Shown: positions 27,334 to 35,159 of the stretch, in pieces
Position numbering within the stretch: position 1 is the first letter of the stretch
Layout of the letters: each line of letters starts with the position of its first letter
Assembly: GCA_028864885.1 (NCBI GenBank)
Contig: JAGWLR010000021.1
Coordinates: forward strand, 1 to 44,568
DNA length: 44,568 nucleotides
Reading direction: 5' to 3'
From: Burkholderiales bacterium
Lineage (GTDB): Bacteria > Pseudomonadota > Gammaproteobacteria > Burkholderiales > Burkholderiaceae_C
The notes under the pieces: model-generated
Told to the model about the DNA's origin: nothing
The model's database searches: none
What the model saw: only the letters and a program-made list of their open reading frames with translations
Translations under genes and position numbers: made by a program

Positions 27334-29043
27334 ATGTATCAGTACACAGAATTTGACAAACAGTTCGTTCGCCAGCGCGCGGCCCAGTTCCGCGACCAAC
27401 TCGAACGCAATCTGGCAGGCAAGCTGGGCGATGACGAGTTCCGCCCTTTGCGGCTGCAAAACGGCTGGTACATCCAGCGTCATGCGCCGATGCTGCGCAT
27501 TGCCGTGCCTTATGGTGAGATCTCTTCCAAGCAAATTCGCCAGATTGCTCGCATCGCGCGCGAATACGACCGTGGCTACGCCCACTTCACCACGCGCCAG
27601 AACATCCAGTTCAACTGGATTCCGCTACCCAAGAGCGCGGACGTGATGGACCTGCTGGCCGAAGTCAACATGCACGGCATCCAGACCTCGGGCAACTGCA
27701 TCCGCAACATCACATCTGATGCCACCGTGGGTGTGGCTCAGGACGAGATCATCGACGCTCGCCCTTACTGCGAAATCCTGCGTCAATGGTCTACCTTGCA
27801 CCCTGAGTTCGCCTTCCTGCCACGCAAGTTCAAGATTGCTGTGAACGGTGCCAAAGAAGACCGCGCCGCGGTGTACTGGCATGACATCGGCCTGAACCTG
27901 GTCAAAAACGACGCCGGCGAAATCGGCTTTGAAGTGATCGTGGGGGGAGGCATGGGCCGCACCCCCATCACCGGCACGGTCGTGAACCGCTTTGTGCCCT
28001 GGCAACAAATTCTGGTCTACATCGAAGCCATCGTGCGCGTGTACAACCGCTATGGTCGCCGCGACAACATGTACAAGGCGCGTATCAAGATCCTGGTCAA
28101 AGCCGAAGGTCAGAAATTTGTCGATCAGGTCAACGAAGAGTTCGACAACATCCTGACCCGTGATGTGGACGGTGCCGCGCACCTGATTCCTCAAGCTGAG
28201 TTTGACCGCGTGGCCGCGAGCTTCGTCTACCCCGAGTCGGTCAAAGCTCACGTTGCTGCTGGCAACGGTTTGCCTGCAGACGCAACTGAGTCTGAAAAGG
28301 TCCAATTCGGCAAGTGGCTGGAGCGCAATGTCGTCGGGCACAAGGTGCAGGGTTACAAGGCCGTGCACCTGTCGGTCAAGCGTGTGGGTCAAGCCCCTGG
28401 CGATGTGACTGATGCCCAACTCGAAGCCATTGCCGACATGGCCGATCGCTTCAGCTGCGGTGAACTGCGTGTCACCCACGACCAGAACGCTCTGCTGCCC
28501 TTCGTTCGTGAAGAAGACTTGTTTGCCGTGTGGAAGGCCGCCAAGGCCAACACCCTGGCATCAGCCAACATTGGTCTGTTGAGCGACATGATTGCCTGCC
28601 CCGGCGGCGACTTCTGCGCCCTGGCCAATGCCCGCTCCATCCCCATCGCCAACGAGCTGATCGAGCGCTATCAGGATCTGGACGAGCTGTACGACATTGG
28701 CGAAATCGACCTGCACATCTCCGGTTGCATCAACTCGTGCGGCCACCACCATACCGGCCACATTGGCATCCTGGGCGTGGACAAGGATGGCTCAGAGTGG
28801 TACCAGATCACCCTGGGTGGCTCAGACGGCTCTAACCACGCGCCCATCAGCACACCGGGCAAGGTGATCGGCCCATCATTCTCAGCCGACGAAGTCAGCG
28901 ATGTGATCGAAGCCATCATCGAAACCTATCGCGGCCAACGCGCAGCCAACGAGAAGTTCATCGACACGGTCAAGCGTGTCGGGATCGACCCGTTCAAGTC
29001 GGCGGCCAATGCCGTGCGTCGTACCACTGCCAAGGCAGCCTGA
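27334..29043 (+). CDS. cysI: Sulfite reductase hemoprotein (nitrite/sulfite reductase family)
   Basis: 569 aa. It reduces sulfite to sulfide with six electrons, using siroheme coupled to a 4Fe-4S cluster. The cluster cysteines are Cys422 and Cys428 (ACPGGDFCALANARS) and Cys465 and Cys469 (SGCINSCGHHHTGHIG). The ferredoxin-like half-domains FTTRQNIQFNW and HLSVKRVGQAPGD are present. No CysJ flavoprotein is encoded nearby. The cluster instead has ferredoxin and ferredoxin-NADP reductase genes, so the electron donor is probably ferredoxin. Nitrite as a substrate is not excluded, but neighbours cysH, cysD and cysN favour sulfite. DUF934 follows 21 bp downstream. Confidence 0.93.
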   Translation: MYQYTEFDKQFVRQRAAQFRDQLERNLAGKLGDDEFRPLRLQNGWYIQRHAPMLRIAVPYGEISSKQIRQIARIAREYDRGYAHFTTRQNIQFNWIPLPKSADVMDLLAEVNMHGIQTSGNCIRNITSDATVGVAQDEIIDARPYCEILRQWSTLHPEFAFLPRKFKIAVNGAKEDRAAVYWHDIGLNLVKNDAGEIGFEVIVGGGMGRTPITGTVVNRFVPWQQILVYIEAIVRVYNRYGRRDNMYKARIKILVKAEGQKFVDQVNEEFDNILTRDVDGAAHLIPQAEFDRVAASFVYPESVKAHVAAGNGLPADATESEKVQFGKWLERNVVGHKVQGYKAVHLSVKRVGQAPGDVTDAQLEAIADMADRFSCGELRVTHDQNALLPFVREEDLFAVWKAAKANTLASANIGLLSDMIACPGGDFCALANARSIPIANELIERYQDLDELYDIGEIDLHISGCINSCGHHHTGHIGILGVDKDGSEWYQITLGGSDGSNHAPISTPGKVIGPSFSADEVSDVIEAIIETYRGQRAANEKFIDTVKRVGIDPFKSAANAVRRTTAKAA

Positions 29044-29064
29044 TTGGTCGAAAGGACTCCCACC

Positions 29065-29571
29065 ATGAAATTCATCGACACCCATCACGACCAGTGGCAC
29101 ACCGTTGGCGGCGAAGATGGCCCCATGGCTCACCCCCCCATCAAAAGCTACAGCCTGCTGACCTTGGCGCAGTGGCATGCCGTGCGTGAGCAATGGCCGG
29201 CACAAAGCTCGCCTGATTACAAGGCCGTGGGCGTGATCCTGCCCAACGACACCGACGTCGAAGTTCTGGAAGCCGACATCCCTAAGCTGGCCTTGGTTGT
29301 GCTGCAGTTCCCCAAGTGGGTGGACGGCCGCGCCTACAGCCAGGCTCGCATCTTGCGCGCCCGCTACCGATTCAATGGCGAGATTCGCGCCACGGGTGAA
29401 GTGCTGGTCGACATGATGCCCCTGCTGGCTCGCACGGGCGTCGACGCGGTCATCCTGCGCGGCGACCAAGATCGCGCTGCTGCCGAGCGTGCACTGGGCT
29501 TCTTTGCTGCCCGTGGCCACTATCAAGGCGATGTGAAGGCCCCCCAACCCTTGTTTGGCCGCGCCGCCTGA
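29065..29571 (+). CDS. DUF934 protein linked to sulfite reduction
   Basis: 168 aa from the ATG at 29065, preceded by AAAGGA. It is a soluble protein with no signal peptide. The stretch VLPNDTDVEVLEADIPKLALVVLQFPKWVDGRAYSQARILR, given here only as a location (about residues 59-99), is the DUF934 signature, including FPKWVDGRAYS. DUF934 genes recur next to sulfite reductase and APS/PAPS reductase genes, but the biochemical role is not established to my knowledge. Here it lies between cysI and cysH in a tight plus-strand array. I see no cysteine pair or nucleotide-binding motif. Confidence 0.88.
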   Translation: MKFIDTHHDQWHTVGGEDGPMAHPPIKSYSLLTLAQWHAVREQWPAQSSPDYKAVGVILPNDTDVEVLEADIPKLALVVLQFPKWVDGRAYSQARILRARYRFNGEIRATGEVLVDMMPLLARTGVDAVILRGDQDRAAAERALGFFAARGHYQGDVKAPQPLFGRAA

Positions 29572-29584
29572 TCCAGGAGACAAG

Positions 29585-30370
29585 ATGAGCGAAACCTCTC
29601 CCATCGGTGGCGTGTCTTCGTTGATCGGTGACGCCGCCCCTGCAGGCTCAGCTATCTCGCTGTACAACAAGCCCAGCGCCGATTACGCTGCAAAGGTGCA
29701 TGCCACGGTTGAACTGCTCAAGGCCGCCGCTTTCGAGCACCCTGGCAAAGTGGTGCAAGCCACCAGCCTGGGCGTGGAAGACATGATCGTCACCGATCTG
29801 ATCGCCCGCTATCAGTTGCCGATCGCCATCGGCACGCTCGAAACGGGTGCGCTGCACCCTGAAACGGTTGCCCTGATCGGCACCATCGAGACGCACTATG
29901 CGGACGCAGGCATCCATGTCGAGGTCTACAAACCGGTGGCCGAAGCCGTGGTCGAGTTCGTGCAGAAAAATGGCGAAAAGGCGATGTACCAAAGCATCGA
30001 CTTGCGCAAAGCCTGCTGCGGCATCCGTAAACTCGAGCCTTTGGCCCGCATGCTGGCCGAGCGTTCTGCCTGGATCACCGGCCTGCGCCGCGAACAGTCG
30101 AACAACCGTGGCGACATGCAAGCCCGCGAGCAAGACGACAAGGGCCGTGCCAAGTTCAACCCGATGATCGAGTGGACCTGGGGTGATGTGTGGCACTACG
30201 TGGCGGTGAACCACGTGCCCTACAACCCGCTGCACGACCAGTTCATGCCCAGCATCGGTTGCGCCCCTTGCACGCGCGCCATCGCCGTGGGTGAAGACTT
30301 CCGTGCCGGCCGCTGGTGGTGGGAGGACGAAAAGGCCAAGGAATGCGGCCTGCATGTCCATGCCAAGTGA
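29585..30370 (+). CDS. cysH: Assimilatory APS reductase (CysH, 4Fe-4S type)
   Basis: 261 aa from the ATG at 29585, preceded by AGGAGA. The protein reduces adenylyl sulfate to sulfite using thioredoxin-type reductant. The cluster ligands typical of APS reductases are present: Cys144-Cys145 (KACCGIRK) and Cys226-x2-Cys229 (GCAPCTR). PAPS-specific enzymes lack these. The catalytic cysteine is in ECGLH near the C-terminus (Cys254). No APS kinase (cysC) is seen in the cluster and cysN carries none, which fits direct reduction of APS. Confidence 0.95.
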   Translation: MSETSPIGGVSSLIGDAAPAGSAISLYNKPSADYAAKVHATVELLKAAAFEHPGKVVQATSLGVEDMIVTDLIARYQLPIAIGTLETGALHPETVALIGTIETHYADAGIHVEVYKPVAEAVVEFVQKNGEKAMYQSIDLRKACCGIRKLEPLARMLAERSAWITGLRREQSNNRGDMQAREQDDKGRAKFNPMIEWTWGDVWHYVAVNHVPYNPLHDQFMPSIGCAPCTRAIAVGEDFRAGRWWWEDEKAKECGLHVHAK

Positions 30371-30402
30371 CGCACCAGAAATGATTCAAGAGTGAGAAAA
30401 CA

Positions 30403-31365
30403 ATGAACGCCCCTGTGAATGTGAACCAATTGCTGGCGGAGGTGGACCACCGCCATCTGGATGCGCTGGAAGAAGAGGCCATCTTCATCCTGCGTGAAGT
30501 GGCGGCCAGCTTTGAGCGCCCTGGCCTGCTGTTTTCCAGCGGCAAGGACTCGTGCGTGGTCCTGCATCTGGCCGAAAAGGCCTTCAAGATGAAGAATCCC
30601 GACACAGGCAAGCTGGAAGGCAAACTGCCCTTCCCGCTGGTGCACGTGGACACGGGTCACAACTTCCCTGAAGTCATCGAGTTCCGCGAACGCCGCGTCA
30701 AAGAAATTGGCGAGCGCCTGATCGTGGCGCACATGGAAGACTCCATCAAGCGCGGCACCGTACGCCTGGCCCACCCCCTGGAATCGCGCAACGGACACCA
30801 GACCGTGACGCTGCTGGAAGCCATTGAAGACAATCGCTTCGACTGCCTGATCGGCGGTGCGCGTCGTGACGAAGAGAAGGCCCGCGCCAAGGAGCGTATC
30901 TTCTCGCACCGCGACAGCTTCGGCCAATGGCAGCCCAAGGAACAGCGCCCCGAGCTGTGGAACCTGTTCAACACCCGCATCAAGCCGGGCGAGCATTTCC
31001 GCGCCTTCCCCATCAGCAACTGGACCGAGTTGGACGTGTGGCTCTACATCGCCCGCGAAAACATCCCGCTGCCCAACATCTACTACAAGCACCCCCGCCA
31101 GGTGATCCGCCGCAAGGGTCTGCTGGTGCCGCTGACCGATGTCACCCCCGCACTGGCTGGCGAAACCATTGAAACCGTGGACGTGCGCTTCCGCACCGTG
31201 GGCGACATGACCTGTACCTGCCCTGTGGAATCGACGGCCGCCAATGCGGCTGACATCGTCGCCGAAACCCTGCACGTCACCGTGAGCGAACGCGGTGCTA
31301 CCCGCATGGACGACCGCACCTCCGAAGCATCGATGGAGCGTCGCAAGAAGGAAGGTTATTTCTGA
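30403..31365 (+). CDS. cysD: Sulfate adenylyltransferase subunit 2 (CysD)
   Basis: 320 aa. With CysN it makes adenylyl sulfate from ATP and sulfate. The PP-loop motif is FSSGKDSCV near residues 46-54. LVHVDTGHNFPEVIEFR and the C-terminal RKGLLVPLTD block are typical. It starts MNAPVNVNQLL at 30403, about 32 bp after cysH. Its stop overlaps the cysN start by one base (TGATG), which should keep the two subunits in balance. Confidence 0.96.
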   Translation: MNAPVNVNQLLAEVDHRHLDALEEEAIFILREVAASFERPGLLFSSGKDSCVVLHLAEKAFKMKNPDTGKLEGKLPFPLVHVDTGHNFPEVIEFRERRVKEIGERLIVAHMEDSIKRGTVRLAHPLESRNGHQTVTLLEAIEDNRFDCLIGGARRDEEKARAKERIFSHRDSFGQWQPKEQRPELWNLFNTRIKPGEHFRAFPISNWTELDVWLYIARENIPLPNIYYKHPRQVIRRKGLLVPLTDVTPALAGETIETVDVRFRTVGDMTCTCPVESTAANAADIVAETLHVTVSERGATRMDDRTSEASMERRKKEGYF

Positions 31366-32690
31366 TGACTACCGTGACCCATAACGAAGCTCGCGAAGAG
31401 CTCGCCCACAAGGCCCTGCGCTTCCTGACCGCTGGCAGCGTGGACGATGGCAAGAGCACCCTGATCGGCCGTTTGCTGTTTGACAGTCGAGCCATTTTGG
31501 CCGACCAGCTCGATGCGCTGGAAAAGCGCGCCGCCGGTGCGCCCATCGACCTGTCGCTGCTGACCGACGGCCTCGAAGCCGAACGGGAACAAGGCATCAC
31601 GATCGACGTGGCCTACCGCTACTTTGCGACTAAGTCGCGCAAGTTCATCATCGCCGATGCCCCTGGCCACGAACAGTACACCCGCAACATGGTGACCGCT
31701 GCTGCCGGCTCTGACGCAGCCGTGGTGCTGGTCGACATCACCAAGATCGACTGGAAAGCCTCGCCCGTGCCCCTGCTGGCGCAAACCCGCCGCCACAGCC
31801 TATTGGCTCACCTGCTGCGCGTGCCTTCCATCGTGTTCGCCGTGAACAAGCTGGATGCCATTGAGCAAGACACCGAAACCGCCTTCAACAACGTCAAAGC
31901 TTCGCTGGAAGCCTTTGCCGAACAAGTGGGCATCGTCAACAAGGGCGTGATCCCCGTGTCGGCCCTGCGTGGCGACAACGTCACCACCCCCAGCGCCAAC
32001 TGGCCCTGGTACAACGGCCCGACCTTGCTGCAGGTGCTGGAAAACCTGCCCGTGACCGACGAGCGCCACGACGGCGCCCTGCTGCACCCTGTGCAGTATG
32101 TGACCCGCGACAGCGTGGGTGAAGGTGAAGCCTCGGCCAGCGGTACCGGCCACCAATACCGCGCCTTCTGGGGCCGCATTGCCCATGGTGCTGTCAAGCC
32201 CGGCGACGAAGTGCAGATCTTCCCGAGCGGCCAAAAAGCCATCGTGGCTGAGGTGCGCCATGCGGCTCAGGTGGTCGATGCCTGTGAAGCAGGCCAGTCC
32301 GCCGGCATCGTGCTCGACCGCCAGGTTGACATCTCGCGCGGCGACTGGATTGCCTCGCCTGGCAGCATCCAGCCCACCGACAGCTTCACGGCCACCCTGG
32401 CTTGGCTGGACACCGAACCTGCCGTGGTTGGCCGTAAATATTGGGTGCGCCATGGCAACCGCTGGGTGCAAGCTCGCATCACTGGGATCGACAACAAATT
32501 GGACATCCATACCCTGTCAGATCAAGAAGCGAGCGAATTGCACGTCAACGAGATCGGAACTGTGCAGATTCAGACACAACAGGCTTTGCCGGTTGAGCCA
32601 TATGTGGACAATCGAGTCGGTGGCGCCTTGATCGTGGTGGATCCGACCACAAACCGCACCAGCGGTGCCCTTTTGGTCAAGGCTGCTTGA
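31365..32690 (+). CDS. cysN: Sulfate adenylyltransferase subunit 1, GTPase (CysN)
   Basis: 441 aa. This EF-Tu-like GTPase drives sulfate activation by CysD. G1 is GSVDDGKST, G2 lies in EREQGITIDVAYRYF, G3 is DAPGHEQYTRNM and G4 is NKLD. Beta-barrel domains II and III follow. The length matches a stand-alone CysN without the C-terminal APS kinase domain found in CysNC fusions. That fits the APS-type reductase encoded two genes upstream. It is coupled to cysD by a one-base overlap. Confidence 0.96.
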   Translation: MTTVTHNEAREELAHKALRFLTAGSVDDGKSTLIGRLLFDSRAILADQLDALEKRAAGAPIDLSLLTDGLEAEREQGITIDVAYRYFATKSRKFIIADAPGHEQYTRNMVTAAAGSDAAVVLVDITKIDWKASPVPLLAQTRRHSLLAHLLRVPSIVFAVNKLDAIEQDTETAFNNVKASLEAFAEQVGIVNKGVIPVSALRGDNVTTPSANWPWYNGPTLLQVLENLPVTDERHDGALLHPVQYVTRDSVGEGEASASGTGHQYRAFWGRIAHGAVKPGDEVQIFPSGQKAIVAEVRHAAQVVDACEAGQSAGIVLDRQVDISRGDWIASPGSIQPTDSFTATLAWLDTEPAVVGRKYWVRHGNRWVQARITGIDNKLDIHTLSDQEASELHVNEIGTVQIQTQQALPVEPYVDNRVGGALIVVDPTTNRTSGALLVKAA

Positions 32691-32715
32691 TTCACATTCA
32701 GCCGTTGAACGCATC

Positions 32716-33522
32716 ATGACTCAGCCCTGCTCCCTGGTGACCGCCAAAGTTGTCTTCATCGGGGCTGGCCCCGGGCAAGCAGATCTGATCACGGTGCGCG
32801 GCAGCCGCATGCTGGCCAAGGCCCATGTGGTGCTGTTCGACGCCTTGGCTGATGAAGCCTTGCGTGATCTGGCCCCCCAAGCCACCTGGATCGATGTCGG
32901 CAAACGCGGCTTTTCCGGAAAAGAAGGCAGCGATTTCAATGGTCAGACGCGCATCAACCAATTGCTGGTTGAGCAGTCTCTGGCCGTCGGCGCCATCCAC
33001 GGTGAAAACGGCCTGGTCGTTCGTCTCAAAGGCGGCGATCCCAGCCTGTTTGGCCGCCTGGAAGAAGAACTGCACGTGCTGTACGACGCTGGCATCGCCT
33101 GCGAAGTGGTGCCCGGTGTGACTTCGGCCCTAGCGGCAGCGGCGGCCACGCAACGCCCCCTGACGCGCCGCGGAACCGGACGCAGCGTGGCCTTCACCAC
33201 GGCCATGACGCGTACCGGTGATCTGCAATGCGGCATGGGCCCAGGCCAACGCGCCGACACAGAAGTGTTCTACATGGCAGGTCGCCAGTTGGCCCCTTTG
33301 TCGAAAGGGCTGCTGGATGCCGGCTGGCCCGCCGACACCGAAGTCAGTGTCGTATCCCGTGCGGGCTGGCCCGATATGCTGCACACCCTGCACACGGTTG
33401 CCACCTTGGATCAGGCCAGCGAGATCCACGCGGGCCGGCCCACACTGGTCATCGTCGGCGCCGGCGCCACCGACATCCCTGAGCAACCCTTGACCCATAT
33501 CGCCCTTTGTCGCGCAGGCTGA
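32716..33522 (+). CDS. cobA: Uroporphyrinogen-III C-methyltransferase
   Basis: 268 aa from the ATG at 32716. It methylates uroporphyrinogen III at C2 and C7 to precorrin-2 with SAM, the first step toward siroheme, the cofactor of CysI. Motifs are FIGAGPGQADLITVRG, RLKGGDPSLFGR and VVPGVTSALAAAA. It is the single-domain SUMT and lacks the dehydrogenase/ferrochelatase half of CysG, so those steps must be encoded elsewhere. Position right after cysN supports a siroheme role over cobalamin synthesis. Confidence 0.93.
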   Translation: MTQPCSLVTAKVVFIGAGPGQADLITVRGSRMLAKAHVVLFDALADEALRDLAPQATWIDVGKRGFSGKEGSDFNGQTRINQLLVEQSLAVGAIHGENGLVVRLKGGDPSLFGRLEEELHVLYDAGIACEVVPGVTSALAAAAATQRPLTRRGTGRSVAFTTAMTRTGDLQCGMGPGQRADTEVFYMAGRQLAPLSKGLLDAGWPADTEVSVVSRAGWPDMLHTLHTVATLDQASEIHAGRPTLVIVGAGATDIPEQPLTHIALCRAG

Positions 33523-33588
33523 ATCGCGGCCCACTGCTTCAGCCCGTTAAAATTCGAAACTAACCCTTAACCGATTAAGAGATCTGAC

Positions 33589-33912
33589 ATGACCCACGTC
33601 GTCACCGAAGCCTGCATCAAATGCAAATACACGGACTGTGTGGACGTGTGCCCGGTGGACTGCTTCCGCGAAGGCCCAAACTTTTTGGTCATCGACCCCG
33701 ACGAATGCATTGACTGCGCTGTTTGCATCCCCGAGTGCCCCGTGAACGCGATCGTTCCTGAAGAAGATGTGCCGGGCAACCAGCAGCATTTCATCAAGAT
33801 CAACGCCGATCTGTCCAAGAACTGGCCCAGCATCACCAAGCGCAAAGAGCCCTTGCCTGAAGCCGAAGAGTGGAAGGACAAGACCGATAAGCTGGATCAG
33901 CTGATCCGCTGA
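33589..33912 (+). CDS. fdxA: Ferredoxin FdxA (7Fe-8S type)
   Basis: 107 aa. The N-terminal half carries the cysteines for one 3Fe-4S and one 4Fe-4S cluster: [17 protein letters not shown] and [16 protein letters not shown]. The C-terminal helical tail ([15 protein letters not shown]) is typical of FdxA from proteobacteria. It carries low-potential electrons. A TAAAAT -10-like element at 33548-33553 lies 35 bp before the start, but no -35 is evident. A ferredoxin-NADP reductase gene follows after 19 bp, and the sulfite reductase cluster lies just upstream. I infer an electron path from NADPH to CysI. Confidence 0.95.
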   Translation: MTHVVTEACIKCKYTDCVDVCPVDCFREGPNFLVIDPDECIDCAVCIPECPVNAIVPEEDVPGNQQHFIKINADLSKNWPSITKRKEPLPEAEEWKDKTDKLDQLIR

Positions 33913-33931
33913 TTTCGCGCTGATCCCCCTC

Positions 33932-34996
33932 ATGCATGACACCGATGCCCTGGTGATTGGGGCGGGCCCCGTGGGCCTGTTCCAGGTCTTTCAATTAGGA
34001 CTACTGGGGCTCAAGGTGCATGTGGTTGATGCGCTGCCCATGCCCGGTGGGCAATGTGCAGCGCTCTACCCTCAAAAGCCCATCTACGACGTTCCTGGCG
34101 TGCCGGTGTGCACGGGCGAAGAACTGGCGGCCAGCCTGCTGCAACAGATTCGCCCTTTCAGCGGGCCGCAGCATTCGCACCTGCATCTGGGTGATCTGGT
34201 TGAATCCATCCGCCCCTTGAATGCGCCCTTGTCCGGCTTTGAAGTCAGCACTCAAAATGGGCAAACGTTTCGCACGCAATTGATCGTCGTCGCCGCCGGC
34301 GCGGGCGCCTTTGTGCCCAAAAGCATGAACATCCCAGGCCTGGATGCCCCAGGCCACGTGCACTTTCATCTTCCTGCCCCTGACGCCCTTGCCCCCTGGG
34401 CTGGCCAGCATCTGGTCGTGGCCGGTGGCGGAGAAGAGGCCCTGGAAACCGTCGCGCATTTGCTGCAATCCACCCCCGAAGCGCAACAGCCTGCTCGCAT
34501 TTCGTTGATGCATCGCCGCGACCAGTTCGCGGTCGAGCCCGATTTGGAAAACACCGTGCGCCAGTGGATCACCTCGGGGCGAATCGGCTGGATCCAAGGG
34601 ATGCCCGACCACGCCGAGGTCGAACAGGGTCGCCTGGTGGCCCTGCATGTACTGGGCCCCGATGGCACCGTCAGGCGTGAACCGCTTGATCACCTGATGA
34701 TTCGCCAGGGGCTGAGCCCCAAGCTTGGCCCTTTGACGCAATGGGGTCTGCCGCTTGAGCGCAAGCAAATCCCGGTGGACATGAGCACTTGCCAAACCGC
34801 CACCCCTGGTATCTATGCCGTGGGCGACATCAACACCTACCCCGGCAAAAAGCGCCTGCTGGTCTGCGGCTTCCATGAAGCAACCATGGCTGCACACGCG
34901 GCCCTGGCCTGGCTCAAGCCCGACGAGCCCCAGCACCTGCAATACACCACCACCAGCACGGTGCTGAAGCAGCGCCTGGGCGCCGATTTACAATGA
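33932..34996 (+). CDS. Ferredoxin-NADP reductase, thioredoxin-reductase-like
   Basis: 354 aa. It is a two-dinucleotide-binding flavoprotein of the FNR2 type: the FAD site is VIGAGPVGLF, followed by ALPMPGGQCAALYPQKPIYDVPG, and the NADP site is VVAGGGEEALE. YAVGDI-TYPGKKRLLVCGFHEA closes the FAD domain. It lacks the CxxC redox pair of thioredoxin reductase, which separates the two families. It exchanges electrons between NADPH and ferredoxin. It lies 19 bp after fdxA on the same strand. The gene ends just before the riboswitch, with no visible terminator. Confidence 0.92.
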   Translation: MHDTDALVIGAGPVGLFQVFQLGLLGLKVHVVDALPMPGGQCAALYPQKPIYDVPGVPVCTGEELAASLLQQIRPFSGPQHSHLHLGDLVESIRPLNAPLSGFEVSTQNGQTFRTQLIVVAAGAGAFVPKSMNIPGLDAPGHVHFHLPAPDALAPWAGQHLVVAGGGEEALETVAHLLQSTPEAQQPARISLMHRRDQFAVEPDLENTVRQWITSGRIGWIQGMPDHAEVEQGRLVALHVLGPDGTVRREPLDHLMIRQGLSPKLGPLTQWGLPLERKQIPVDMSTCQTATPGIYAVGDINTYPGKKRLLVCGFHEATMAAHAALAWLKPDEPQHLQYTTTSTVLKQRLGADLQ

Positions 34997-34999
34997 TGG

Positions 35000-35088
35000 C
35001 TCGCTAGGGGTGTTGGCCTGATTGCTTCAGGTCGACTGAGACAGTCCCTTTGAACCTGATTGAGGTAATCCTCGCGCAGGGAAGCAAG
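35000..35088 (+). ncRNA. TPP (THI-box) riboswitch aptamer
   Basis: The conserved THI elements occur in order: GGGGTG (35007-35012), a CCTGA/TCAGG optional stem, CTGAGA (35036-35041), CCCTTTGAACCTGAT (35046-35060), GGTAAT and GCGCAGGGAA. The ends can pair as P1 (CTCGCT at 35000-35005 with AGCAAG at 35083-35088, one mismatch). It binds thiamin pyrophosphate. The region 35089-35159 would be the expression platform: CCCTGCGCGAG at 35117-35127 is the exact complement of aptamer bases 35071-35081, so it could compete with ligand-bound folding. The TonB receptor gene begins at 35160. Confidence 0.95.
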
Positions 35089-35159
35089 ATGCCCGGAACG
35101 TTGTTCCGTCTTCCTGCCCTGCGCGAGACAACGCGCCCCAAGGCGCCTCGGGCATCACG

